Source: Daucus carota subsp. sativus
Lineage: Eukaryota > Streptophyta > Magnoliopsida > Apiales > Apiaceae
DNA: 64,000 nt
Direction: 5' to 3'
Assembly: GCF_001625215.2 (NCBI RefSeq)
Contig: NC_030389.2
Coordinates: 40,723,454 to 40,787,453 of the forward strand
Positions 1-10,422 of this stretch are shown here, in pieces. A program made the translations under genes and the position numbers. The number at the start of each line of letters is the position of its first letter. The first letter of the stretch is position 1. The notes beneath the pieces were generated by a model. The model did no database searches and was not told the origin of the DNA. It worked only from the letters and a program-made list of their open reading frames with translations.

Positions 1-17
1 GTTAAAAACAACTTTAC

Positions 18-1390
18 CTTCCAAAGGTAAGAGAAGATGGAAGGAGGATCAATGACAAAGGCCTTATGAAGACGAGAAGGGTAATAATCAGCTATTATCT
101 TGAGAGTAGCAAGCAGCATATTCATGAAAGCTGCCCCTGATCTGAAAAAACCTACAGTAGCAATATCCATGTATTGTTAGTTTACCAAACAAATTATTAC
201 TACATACATTAATCAATGTCCACCACTACTTTTACTTTGTCTCAAACAAAAGCCAAAGTGTCTAAAGAAGCAGAAGCCTCATTTTCACCAGAGAATGGCA
301 TGCTTTGTTTGAGTTGGCCCAGACACTTTCTGTCCCTATAAATTAATTGAAATTCTAGCACAAGGGAATTACCATTTATTGCTTTCCCTTGCTGCAAATT
401 TTTACTACTACAGATCCCCAGAACAGGGCTATTTAATGATTCTGTCTTAAAATTAAAATTCAATCTCTTACAGGGAACATGGATTTATGGTTATTGCATG
501 AATAAAAGCACAAACTGGACTTACTTGCATCAATCAAAACCACAAATTGCTCCACATTTTTTGCCATGCTTTGTATTGCAACCTCCAGTGTAAACACCAC
601 CAGTCGAGCCAACCTGAAAAATAAATTTTAAAAAAAAAATCATATATATGCATACTAAAAGTACTAGCTAGCCAGTTTTTTCATACATGAAAACAACTGC
701 TGAGATAGATATTGGCTTACATCTTCTGTGAATGAAACTTGTGATAGTCTTGCTTGATTCGGAAAATCTGAGGAAAAACATAAGTATATAAGATCAATGC
801 ATTATGCCTGCCAAAATGACTGAGTGAGGATATAATGAAGGAAGAAAATGTACCAAGACGGGTCTAGATTCATCATCGTAGCCTGAGACATAAGCCACAC
901 CGTCAGCAATCTCAGCAGAGAACTCATCAGCTATCAAATTCTCTGCACTCACAAGCATCACAATGATTAAAATACAGTGGCTTATCATATTTCACTTCTT
1001 TACTTTAGTGAAACAAAATGGATAAAGCAAAAGGCTGAACCGGATAAACTATATTGTTAGTATACAGACACATGTTTGTTGTACATATAAAATTGTGATG
1101 GTACTGCTTTATAGGAAATACTTTTGACAAAATGAATGAAGGTGTACCAATGCCAATACTCTCCCTCCAAGAAAGGCAAGCCCTTAGATGCTTTGCAGCT
1201 TTCTTGACGTTCTCTCCTTTTGATTTCAGAAATCTCTCTATGCAACTGGTGCTGCAATATTTGTCCTGCCATCAATGGAAATATGTGTGTTAATCAATCT
1301 GTTACAATGTCACTTCAGGAAAATAAATAAAAGGGAGAGAGGGAGAGAGAGAGAGAGAGAGGGAGAGAGGGAGAGAGGGAGGGAGGGAGG

Positions 1391-1431
<41 letters not shown>

Positions 1432-1598
1432 AGGGAGAGGGAGAGAGGAGAGAGAGAGAGGGAGGGAGGGAGAGAGAGAGAGAGAGAGAGAACCTGTTTG
1501 AGGGAGAGAGGAGCTTGTTTTTTGAGGAGATGAAGAACAGCCTCAACTCTATTCCCATTTTTTTGAAGCTTGTGATCATTAAAATCCAGCTTTCCCAT
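18..1598 (-). CDS. Sec14/CRAL-TRIO lipid-binding protein, 5' part (runs off the left edge)
   Basis: I assembled six exons on the minus strand: 1598-1494, 1265-1148, 942-854, 767-721, 613-525 and 151-18. All junctions are GT/AG and the phases match, giving 194 codons with no stop; the gene continues past position 1. The start is ATG at 1598 ([10 protein letters not shown]). Exon 2 encodes the CRAL-TRIO N-terminal helices ([25 protein letters not shown]). Exons 3-6 encode the lipid-binding fold, with [24 protein letters not shown] and [16 protein letters not shown] as landmarks. The family binds and exchanges phosphatidylinositol or other hydrophobic ligands at membranes. It most resembles short single-domain plant Sec14-like proteins without a GOLD or nodulin tail, but the C-terminus is outside the window. 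The ligand is unknown. Intron 1 carries a large GA/CT microsatellite right beside the donor. Confidence 0.88.
1330..1492. repeat. GA / GGGA microsatellite in intron 1 of the Sec14-like gene
   Basis: About 160 bases of almost pure purine on the plus strand, made of GA and GGGA units. It starts one base inside the 5' splice site of intron 1 (read on the minus strand) and fills about 70% of that 228-base intron. The open frames through it are low-complexity artefacts. Confidence 0.95.
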
Positions 1599-2321
1599 TC
1601 TCAAATATTTCACAATCTAAACCTGCAACTTCCAATGAAAACAGATAGAAACTCCAGTATATACAGATGATGTAATCTCCCAATAAAAGCAGAAGCAAAA
1701 ATTCCAGACTTCTTGTTTACGCAATGAGTTTAATTTAAAGAGAGCAAGTAGTGGTCTCTAGCTCAGTAAAATCTAGGGAGAGAGAGACTTTACTTTGTTT
1801 CTAGAGTTGTGTTGGATTGGGAGATATCTAGTAAAGAAGAAAGGGTTGCAGAGTAGTATTTAAAGCCATGAGGCAAGCCGTTATTTTGATAAAGCTAATA
1901 CAAACTCAAGTCAAAATCATGACGTTCGGAAAGCGATTCCTAACGGAAACCATTCTCGACTTATGTCAAGATTCCTTTTACATATGATTATTCCGTATTC
2001 CAGAAATATTGAAATAATTAAGTGAAGTGATACAAAATTTTAAGGATATAATAAATTTTATATTATCCAATACATGCATACATATTATAAAATTATAGTA
2101 TATTTTTATTAAATTATTAAATGTATCAAGAAATCATGATTGGGGATCTTTGATGGGTTTATGAATTAAGTATTTAAATTATTGTATTTGGGCTAATGTA
2201 CTTCAGCTTATTTCGAATTTGGAAATCAGGCTTTGGCTCGATTTTCTAAAATAACTTGGGATTCGACCAAACTTGAAACAGTATTATCCAATATGACTAG
2301 AGGCACGTTCGAGCAAAACTT
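1599..2321. other. upstream region of the Sec14-like gene, no other gene seen
   Basis: This 720-base stretch should hold the promoter and 5' leader of the minus-strand Sec14-like gene. I see GA-rich patches near 1735-1860 and AT-rich sequence beyond. I could not assign a TATA box or start site with confidence. Confidence 0.4.
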
Positions 2322-2745
2322 TGTTATGAGATTAACACTTGCATGTATCATCATTGATTTCATATAATAAGTATGATAAATAAATGGTCGCTAAATGAGA
2401 AAAAGAAGGAATATCAAGTATATCTTGGAAGCGTAAATATCACTAAGTTTATCGAATTGTGAGTTTTGATGTACATATTATTGTGAGGGTAGAATCATTT
2501 GATCAATTTCAAGCAAAATTTTGTAATGAGATTAACACTAGCATGTACCATCATTAATTTCATGTTACAAGTATGATAAATGAATGTTCACCATGATAAA
2601 AAAAGAATGTCAAGTATATCATGAGATTAACACTAGCATGTACTATAATTGATTCATGTTATAAGTATGATAATGTTCGGTAGGGAAAAAAAGGGAATGT
2701 CAAGTATATCCAGGAAGCGTAAATTTCACTAAGTACAATACTTAA
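2322..2745. repeat. three degenerate tandem copies of a ~100-200 bp unit
   Basis: The phrase 'gagattaacactagcatgta' or a close variant begins copies near 2329, 2529 and 2623. Each is followed by a diverged 'aagtatgataa' and 'aatgtcaagtatatc'. The first and third copies also keep 'ggaagcgtaaat.tcactaag'. The copies are clearly related but diverged, so the duplication is not recent. No coding sense is visible. Confidence 0.8.
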
Positions 2746-2921
2746 AATATATTGTTTTCATGACATTAACAAGGTATTATTAAATTCAATGATCTAATGC
2801 ATAAAAGAAATAGTGTGTTTATTGCTATTAAAACAAGATTATTTTGTAAATATTATTTATTAAGTGTGAACACGTAGAATTTAATTAATGATATAAAATT
2901 GTCCATCACCTAAAACAAATA

Positions 2922-3269
2922 CTCCCTCCGTCCCAGTGAGTTATATACACTGGGATTGGACACGGAGACCAAGAAAATGGGTAAGAAATAAGTAAAGTTA
3001 AATGAAAAATGGGTAAAGTGGTGGGACCCATATATTTTTTAATAATAGATTTGAGATAATGGAGGAAGGTAGTGGGTGTAATAGTGTTTTTATTGTTATA
3101 AAATGGAGATAGTGGGAGAATGTAGTGGGTGTAGTAGTGTTTTATATTATAAAAAGTTGCTATTTTGGGAATGTATAGAATTGATGGGACATCCCAAAAA
3201 GGAAACTGTATAGAATTGATGGGACATCCCAAAAAGGAAACTGTATAGAATTGATTGGGACGGAGGGAG
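2922..3269. mobile_element. Stowaway MITE (Tc1/mariner type)
   Basis: Terminal inverted repeats CTCCCTCCGTCCCA / TGGGACGGAGGGAG are flanked by TA on both sides (2920-2921 and 3270-3271), the Stowaway hallmark. Length is 348 bp with no coding capacity. Near the right end a 35-base unit containing 'gatgggacatcccaaaaagg' is repeated in tandem. The internal sequence matches the outer element at 60248-60889, so the two are the same subfamily. Confidence 0.93.
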
Positions 3270-4123
3270 TAGTCTCATGGTTGTAGGTCCCACATATGTT
3301 GTGGAATCATTAGAGGCAGACATCTCATTATCTTATGCAAATCTATTTGATCATCATATAGTGTGTAGAACTGTATTAGTATCATATATATTGAAAAGAA
3401 TGTGTATGAAACTATGTGTTCATGTGCAGTCAAAAATAATCAAGAACAACCAATAACTCTATATATTCATACATTTACCTTCTTCTTCTTATACCTTAAT
3501 TAGAAATTGAACTAACAAAAAAAAATTCACCAAAATAAAAAAAATTACGAAATTGATTTCTTTGAATGAGCAGACAATATAACATCAAAATAAAATAAAA
3601 AATTATCATTACTGAAAGAAAATCTTACAGATAGATGGTGAGCCTTTCGATACGATTTTTTGATAAGTCGAACTCAAAGTGTATTACTATACACTGCCAA
3701 TATTAATTGTGTCCGGTAATGATATCATATATCATTGTGTCTTCGCCACTTATCAATCACGTAAGATTATAAGATTGAGATAAGTGAATAGATATGGAGA
3801 TGGAAAGAGAGTGGACTAGTTTTACGATGTGTGAATTTAGAAATTGAGACAAAGAAAAAAGATTATGTGAAGAAAATAATATAAAGAGAAGAGATGTCGA
3901 ATGAAACAAGAGAGGTGGATGGTTTCAGTAAATACAGATTTTTTGAGTTAATTACGCAGCGAAAAGAGACAAGAGGATAAGTTAGGTAACGTTTAATGAA
4001 AAAGTAACGTATGAATGAAACACTAATGTAATTTTATGATAAATTAGATGAGAATATAATTATGAAAATCTATATAAATAAGATGATCAAACAAGTTAAT
4101 ATTTTATATTATATTTTTTCGAG
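3270..4123. other. intergenic, nothing recognised
   Basis: AT-rich DNA with purine-rich patches around 3780-3900. No open frame, RNA gene or clear inverted repeat was found. Confidence 0.4.
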
Positions 4124-4505
4124 TTAATTGCAAAATGCATCCCTCTAGTTCGGCTCAATTGCAATTATTACCTAAACTTTAGATAATTGCACAATGCATC
4201 CCTTGACATATTTTAGCGCCACATGTTGAACCCTTTCGACCCATTGTTTTCATCTATTATAACCTATCAATATGTTAGATTAAAAGGGTGAAGTAGACTT
4301 AAGAGCCTATGACATTAAATTTTAGTTAATTCTGAACTCTATTTCACCTTTTAATTTTCATTGTGATAGATTAGAACAGACAAAAATGGGCTAAAAGGAT
4401 TCAATATGAGGCTCCAAATATGTTAATGGGTGCGTTCTGCAATTATTTAAAATTTAGGTGATAATTGTAATTAGTCCGAACTAGAGGCATGTGTTTTTTA
4501 ATTGC
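4124..4505. mobile_element. long-terminal-inverted-repeat MITE
   Basis: The first ~115 bases (from 'taattgcaaaatgcatccct') return as an imperfect reverse complement at the right end. Shared blocks are CTCTAGTTCGG, CAATTAT.ACCTAAA.TTTA and AATTGCA.AA.GCA.CC. The long inverted repeats leave only a ~150-base centre and no protein. This shape fits a Mutator-like or fold-back MITE. I could not fix a target-site duplication, so the superfamily is open. Confidence 0.7.
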
Positions 4506-5784
4506 TATATCGAAACTTAATTATGTGGTAAAAATAAAAATGTGTATTTTGAAGTAGCTCATACTATACGATGAAGTTGCGAATATGATGAATATTTTGT
4601 CATGTCTAGTATGTCACTGAAAGACGATTTCAATACATATTTAACAGAAGCTATGTTTCAAATTAAAATATTTCAATATCTTACCTACAAGAATTAGTGA
4701 TATTAACGATGATTTTTAATACTGCAGTTGTCATAAATGAGATTCTTAGCACCAAATTGGTTGGCAGGTTTGGTGAGAATTTCAAAATTAATCAAGATTA
4801 TAATTGTGGAACCTATACGTTCGTACGTTATTATTAAATTTAATTTACACAAAATATAATATATAAATATTTTTGTAAATATTGGGAATAAGCTTGTTGC
4901 ATGGGGATTGATGCAATAATTGTGCCTATAAAGCAAGTGTAAGGACCGATTGCAATTCAAAGTAAAAGATCCTTCATCAAACCAAAATAGACCAAGTGAA
5001 GAAAATGAAAAATTATAAAGGTACAAGATCATTAATCAGACCACAAATTGAGGAAAGAACTATCCATGGTGAAATTCAGACCTATAATTAACTGGCTCAA
5101 TTGGTCAATATATGTGAATTGATTCAAATTTATCACTATCATCAGAGTTTGAATGGTCAAGCTCAAGAAGTTAAACATTATAACTTGAAATCTTTTTAAT
5201 CATGCGGTTACACCTATATATTTTTAATCATGTAAGTCATATCATTTCATAACACAATACACGATATATCCTAATATCCTAGAATACCTTGCATATCCTC
5301 GTGGCTATATGAAAAAAGCCACATTCCTCCTACTTCAAACTCAATATTATAAGTGCATTCAAAATTACAATTATGAAAGCTTCTATGAGATACATCATCA
5401 TAATCAATAATAAATCGTGATGATAAGGCTATTCGTTCTCATCACTGTAGACGGTCATTTTTTACTGATTTAAATTAGCTGGGAAATCTGACAAAAATAT
5501 CTTTCAGTGGAGAGTGATTCTAGTGACGCTATCAGTCTCGTCTTGAGATATTTAAAACTAAAAGCAAAAAAAAGTTGTGCTCAACAATAATATCAAGAAA
5601 AAGATGAGTAATAACATCAATAATAATTTTATCAGACCAACCAAATAAGAAGGATATGTTCACAAAAACATATTTAATCAAACTATTTGTGAATAGATTT
5701 AATTTGGTTGTCTTTTAAAATAAAAATTAAAATGTCTATCTCTAAGAAGGTTTTTTTGCCTATATATTTCTTAAATTATTTGTT
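4506..5784. other. intergenic, nothing recognised
   Basis: AT-rich sequence of about 1.3 kb. The open frame on the minus strand at 4703-5032 has no family resemblance and no plant codon pattern, so I do not call it a gene. Confidence 0.4.
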
Positions 5785-6440
5785 CACTAGTACAAAATGA
5801 CTTTTTACATCGGTCAAGTAGATTCAATCAATCAAAGGTCGTAACAAATGAAGAAAACATTATAGGTAAATGTCATCTGCGTCACTTATTGTCACTTATT
5901 TCGACGACGCTAAAAGTTGCAATGTGTCGATTTAAAAACGGACTCAATCGAAAGACTGACATTATAAGGTTCATAATAATGTCTGATATTACAGCTCCTA
6001 CCAAAAATATCGATCAACTAAAAAAACCGGGCATTTGTTCAAGTCTTAAGCATCGGTGTTAAAAAATGCCAAAGCTAATTTCATGATATATTGCGTCCAC
6101 ATTTTATAAACCGCCGCAGCTAATCAGATAAATATAAATATCATTAGCGTCGAGTGTCTTCCATAATCAACGCATGTGTAATTTAGCTACTCCGTTGCTA
6201 GAGAGAGAGAGGCGGATATGGAATATGAGCAGCAATGTACTCCTAAATCTAGCAAGTAAACATGGGATTAAAAATATTTCTTTAATTAATAAAATCTAAA
6301 TATATCGTTGTAATAATCCCGTTGTTTAAAAAAGTTGGTGAAATGAGATTCAACGCAAAAGTTATCAATGTATATAACATTGGTGTTACCAAACTCGTCG
6401 TAGAAAAGCAATTTTTGACATCGATTGTTCCTCAAGTGAC
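5785..6440 (+). mobile_element. possible CACTA-type transposon fragment
   Basis: Position 5785 begins CACTAGTACAAAATGACTT, which looks like a CACTA terminus. It is followed within 25 bases by ACATCGGT, and CATCGGT/ACATCGAT-like motifs recur at about 6051 and 6419, typical of subterminal repeats in these elements. I did not find a matching inverted right end, so the element is probably incomplete and the right limit is approximate. Confidence 0.4.
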
Positions 6441-6958
6441 GCATTTAAGTCATTTTAAATGACTGTTGAGTAAATTAAAATCTATTATAATATTCCAAAT
6501 GCAGAACTATCCTGATAATGATGTAAATTAATCTGAATACACACATTTCACGGATTAAAATAAACTGTATACCAGCCCATTACAATATTTAGCTGGAATT
6601 AAACAGTCAGAAAGGAAATTAAAATACAGAAAAGTGTCCATGAAACTAGCGAATAATTCTTTGGTACCTGCCTGCAAATTTTATGTATAGCCTTTTCGAA
6701 AGTACTGACTCATAGTCACCTACAGACTACATTGTCTCCACTAATAAACAAATTTTATTAAAATCCTACCGAGTTAATGAACCCGTGAACGTTACTATTT
6801 TCTGTATTAAGTACGTGCGTATAGTAAGTTACTATTGTCTAGTCAATTTATATTTATCGAATTTCCCTTGACAGAGGTACTATATTTTTACAGAATTCTC
6901 TGAGACGTATACAGTTTGTTCTGTTTTGTTCTTACATTTACAAAGATTGATAGGATAA
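6441..6958. other. intergenic, nothing recognised
   Basis: About 500 bases of AT-rich DNA between two transposon fragments. No gene or repeat recognised. Confidence 0.4.
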
Positions 6959-7204
6959 GGGAGTGTTTGGATGGTTGGTGTCTTGGTGAGAATGAAAATC
7001 GGGAATGGAAAAGAAGTGTATGAGAATGAGTGGTATGAGAAAGGATAACCAAGAAGTGTGGAGAGAATCAGAGAATAATTTATCTTTCAAAAGGGAATAA
7101 GGTTCTCATTCCACATAAAAAACTTGTTAATTCAAACACAATGTATGAGTACGAGGTTCCGATTCCCGTTAACCGTACTCGTTAACCATGAACAAAACAC
7201 CCCG
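6959..7204. mobile_element. Tourist-like (PIF/Harbinger) MITE
   Basis: The 246-bp element starts GGGAGTGTTTGGATGG and ends in the near reverse complement CCATGAACAAAACACCCCG. The trinucleotide TAA flanks both ends (6956-6958 and 7205-7207), as expected for Harbinger insertions. The interior has GAGAATGA-rich stretches also seen at 29766-29998 and, in part, at 48500-48600. No coding capacity. Confidence 0.75.
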
Positions 7205-7493
7205 TAAGTGTATAACAATGCAATTTACTCTTAAAATTGGGATTTAATTTAAGCAAGTTCTCTTGGGTAACTGTTTCCATTGCTTGTAAATCAAAATAGT
7301 AACTTATAAAATTTATATGATTAATATTTCTATTTCTCGTTAAGCATGCACTTATTGGAGTCATTTAAGTCCGTAACATGCATTATAATGTACTAAGTGG
7401 TTGCATGTGTCAGGTAGGGTTGTTGGAAATAAGGGATGACTTTGGTGATATGAACTGAAGAAGAATGTGTGGTGAGTGAGTAACGGCAACACT

Positions 7494-7745
7494 TTGGTGG
7501 TGTTTAGCAAACACTTAAAAGCCCGACTTCCGGGATTATAAGTTATGAGCACTTATTCGTACCGTTTGTGTAATAAGTCAAGAAGCACTTATAAAAAGCT
7601 AGGAATGCTAGCTTTTGTCTCAGAGCTTCTGTTTATTTCCCAAACACTTTAATCACTTATAAGTCTTATTTTGCTTCTAACTTCTACTCCACTTATTTAT
7701 TTTAAGCAATAAGCACTTATTTTAAGCTCACCCAAACGGCCCCTT
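7494..7745. mobile_element. MITE of the 'acttataagtc' family, copy 1
   Basis: Begins near GGTGGTGTTTAGCAAACACT and ends CACCCAAACGGCCCC, giving loose inverted ends of the G-rich/TTTGG type. The interior (AATCACTTATAAGTCTTA, ACTTCTACTCCACTTATTT) is shared with 17603-17855 and, reversed, with 7977-8226. No target duplication could be fixed, so the superfamily is uncertain (hAT or Harbinger). Confidence 0.6.
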
Positions 7746-7976
7746 AAGATGTTTAATCAGTGATATGCTTTGGAATGATGTACAAACTATCCATGTAAGT
7801 GAAATGAGTAAGCTATGTGAGATGTGATGGAATCATCTGAGTCCCCGCACGAAGACTGCATGCACTTGATTTTAAATTTGAACTTGAACATCTCTGCTGT
7901 CCTTCTAAGTTGCTTACCCTCCCACTAATATTCCACTACAATTTGCATCATTATTACTTTCAAATTCTAAACTATG

Positions 7977-8226
7977 GGGCTGTTTGTGTAAGATTAAAAA
8001 AAATGTTTCCTGCTTAATGTAAATAAGTGGACTAGAAGTGAAAAGTAAATTAATACTTATAAGTGGTTAAATTATTTGATAAAGAAGTAGAAGTCTGAAA
8101 TAAAAGTTAGTATTCTCAGCTTTTAATACGTGTTTTTGATTTTTTATAAATGTCAAGAAAAGTAGAAATCGATTTTTTACCAAAAAAAACAATAAATACC
8201 ATTTGCCAAACAGACACCGTATATGG
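7977..8226. mobile_element. MITE of the 'acttataagtc' family, copy 2 (opposite orientation)
   Basis: Begins GGGGCTGTTTGTGTAAG and ends GCCAAACAGACACC, which are imperfect inverted ends. The interior carries the reverse complement of the motifs in 7494-7745 (AATACTTATAAGTGGTTAAA). The open frame on the minus strand here is a by-product. Confidence 0.6.
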
Positions 8227-9944
8227 TTAAAACTATCTCTCTCGGAGAGAGGGGGAGGGAGAGAGAAGGCCCCTCTCTCTCTCAACTATTATGAAGAGAA
8301 AATCGCCACACTCTCTCACACAATTAGAGTGCTATAGTACTATTATGAAGAGAAAATTGCCAAAAGAGCAATCAAGGGGACATATATAGCTGAAATCTCC
8401 TTATTGCATGGCTTGATTGCGACACTACTTAGTTGGATATGTCCTTGTGATACTAGACAGATTTAACCACAGGTTTCATAGACAAACCCTCAATGTGTTA
8501 TTTTGCATGTCCCTGTAGTTTTTTTCATATTCAGCTGTCCACCCTTTATTATTTTAAATAATCACATCTCAACTCGAATAATTCAATGAACAGAAATAAG
8601 CAGCAACGCTTTCCAACCGTGTTTAGTTTGAAACTGCAAATAAGCAGGTTTATTCTGTTAACGTTGTATAAAGTCAAGGTTACACTTTTTGCTTTAAAGA
8701 ACCGTTGCAGAGATTACTTATTACCAATACTTGTAAGTTGTAATGCAACTTTTTGGTTAAGTCAAGTTGTAATTTACCATCGGCTTCATCTCCACATGGT
8801 CTCGGCCCCATTGTCTAATTATTAAGGATCACTTAACTGCTTGCTGTATAGCACAAAACACACTATTGGATGTACGGTATTCACTTGAAATAGATTGATG
8901 ATTGTACATAAAGTTCATCTTAAGTTAACAACATCATTTGCATAAGCTTTATTTTAAAATTGTGTACCATAAAATCAGGATAGGGCCGAAGGATGCAATG
9001 AATGTCGGTTTTTCAAATTTGTGGACCTGGCCCCCTCCATGGTCCCCAGATCGGCCCTTAACTTCACAATCAGATAAAGGCCCTTTCTTTGCTTCTTAGG
9101 GATAGAAAAAGGGCCTCTTTCTCGAGATGTTTAACAAAAATAAGGCCCAAAAGAATTCCTCTTGTTTCTTTATATAGTTAAGCCCGGACCAAACTTGGTA
9201 CAGCTTTTGTGACTGCCACGAGTTATTGTTATAAAATTATTTTTAAAATTAAAACGAAAAATATGTCTTTCTAAAAAAAATTGTGTCTATATATATTATA
9301 TTAAAATTTTTGTTTACTTTTCTATACAATATAAAAGCAGATGTGCCTTTTTTGAAAATTACTTTCTTTTTTTTTACGAAAAGCGAAGAATTTAATAAAT
9401 AACTGAAATCCAGCCGATACAAACCCTCGAACTGTCAATTACAACCTGATTAAGAAACAAAAAACTTTTTTAAATATCCCTAGATTACACATTTGGATAA
9501 ACAGAAAAGGATTCTTGTGGCTCACTCTAAGGGAAACTGCTTACTTAAAACTCAAAACACAGTAGGTGTCCAAAAATGGCAAAGAAACCCCACATGTATA
9601 GGCACATATCATCCTTACAATCTAGTACCAAAAACACCACAAAGCAGCTTCAGACACAAGCAACAAACACACTAACACTATATTGTGACTAGGATAATAA
9701 GGTACTTTTAAGGAGGGGTGGTGACTGGTAAAGTGGCTTCTTCTGCTAGAAGGGGAAAAGGTGTGACACAGACAGTGCACCAATAGCAAGAGAAATGTGA
9801 TATAGGGATGATTGGTCTGCAAGGCAATGTAAAAGGCTTTCAACAACAGAGACTTTGAGTCTGAAACTTCACCCTTGTCTAAGCAAACCACCAGTTTCTC
9901 TCTCCTTTTGGCCCCCTTATTTTTTCACCCTTGTTTTACCTACC
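8227..9944. other. intergenic, pyrimidine/purine tracts, no gene recognised
   Basis: Holds a GA/CT-rich hairpin-like patch at 8235-8285. A short direct repeat (ACTATTATGAAGAGAAAAT.GCCA) occurs near 8286 and 8339. The last ~300 bases probably include the promoter and leader of the small gene starting at 9968. Short open frames at 8586, 9493 and 9622 look random. Confidence 0.4.
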
Positions 9945-9968
9945 ATGAGACAAACCATCTTCTCCTAA
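9945..9968 (+). promoter_or_regulatory. upstream ORF (7 codons) whose stop overlaps the main start
   Basis: ATG at 9945 reads MRQTIFS and ends at TAA 9966-9968. The last A of that stop is the first base of the next ATG (TAATG). Such an overlap would allow termination-reinitiation and could couple translation of the 62-residue protein to this leader. The arrangement is seen in the sequence; regulation by it is inference. Confidence 0.6.
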
Positions 9969-10422
9969 TGGGATGGTTGCGCTCTCTCTTCTCTCCGTTG
10001 AAGAAGCTCTGGCTTCGGTTCAACTCAGCTAACAAGAAGAGTAAGTCTTTTTTATCTATTGCACTACTCATATTACTCATCATTGGTACATTGTAGAAAT
10101 AAGCATCATATAGTGTTCGTACCTGGCAAGCCTCGGAGTCATATATTCTTCCATATTTCATCTGTCACATTACAATGTGATATGTATACTCTTTCCGCGG
10201 TTACATATTCTATTTAGGCACATACTCTACTCCAGGCACATTTCGCCTTAACAATTTTAACAAAATATGTATCAACCTGATTCACTGTTGTAATCTTCAT
10301 TTACAGGCAGAGGGATTTACATCCTTTACGAAGATGTCAAGTCCTGTCCTTATGAAGATGTGCATGTGCTTTGGTCGATATTGGTGGAATCGCATGCACC
10401 TGCCTTGCCACCGATCAAATAA
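9968..10422 (+). CDS. small conserved plant protein of unknown function (62 residues)
   Basis: Two exons, 9968-10040 and 10307-10422, with GTAAG donor and TTTACAG acceptor, join in phase to 63 codons including TAA. Exon 1 encodes a basic amphipathic N-terminus (MGWLRSLFSPLKKLWLRF). Exon 2 encodes RGIYILYEDVKSCPYEDVHV followed by LWSILVESH and a Pro-rich tail. From memory, small unnamed proteins with this MGW...SPLKKLW and GIYILYEDVKSCP pattern occur across dicots; I cannot name a function. There is no signal peptide with a cleavage site and no full membrane span. The N-terminal helix could lie on a membrane. Gly2 is present, but Trp3 makes myristoylation unlikely. A 7-codon upstream ORF ends on the start codon. 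The gene is convergent with the SurE-like gene. Confidence 0.72.

Noticed and set aside
1275-1670. Long open frames on both strands through the GA-rich tract (Glu/Arg-rich or Leu/Ser-rich products)
   Set aside because: Low-complexity artefacts of the microsatellite in intron 1 of the Sec14-like gene; only the minus-strand exon 1 part (1494-1598) is coding.
2906-3232. 108-codon open frame on the minus strand
   Set aside because: Lies within the Stowaway MITE; it arises from the repeat sequence and has no protein family resemblance.
4703-5032. 109-codon open frame on the minus strand
   Set aside because: AT-rich composition, no conserved motif, no splice or promoter context.
9622-9891. 89-codon open frame on the minus strand beside the small-protein gene
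   Set aside because: Cys/Leu/Ser-rich random-looking sequence antisense to the probable leader of the 62-residue gene; no family match.
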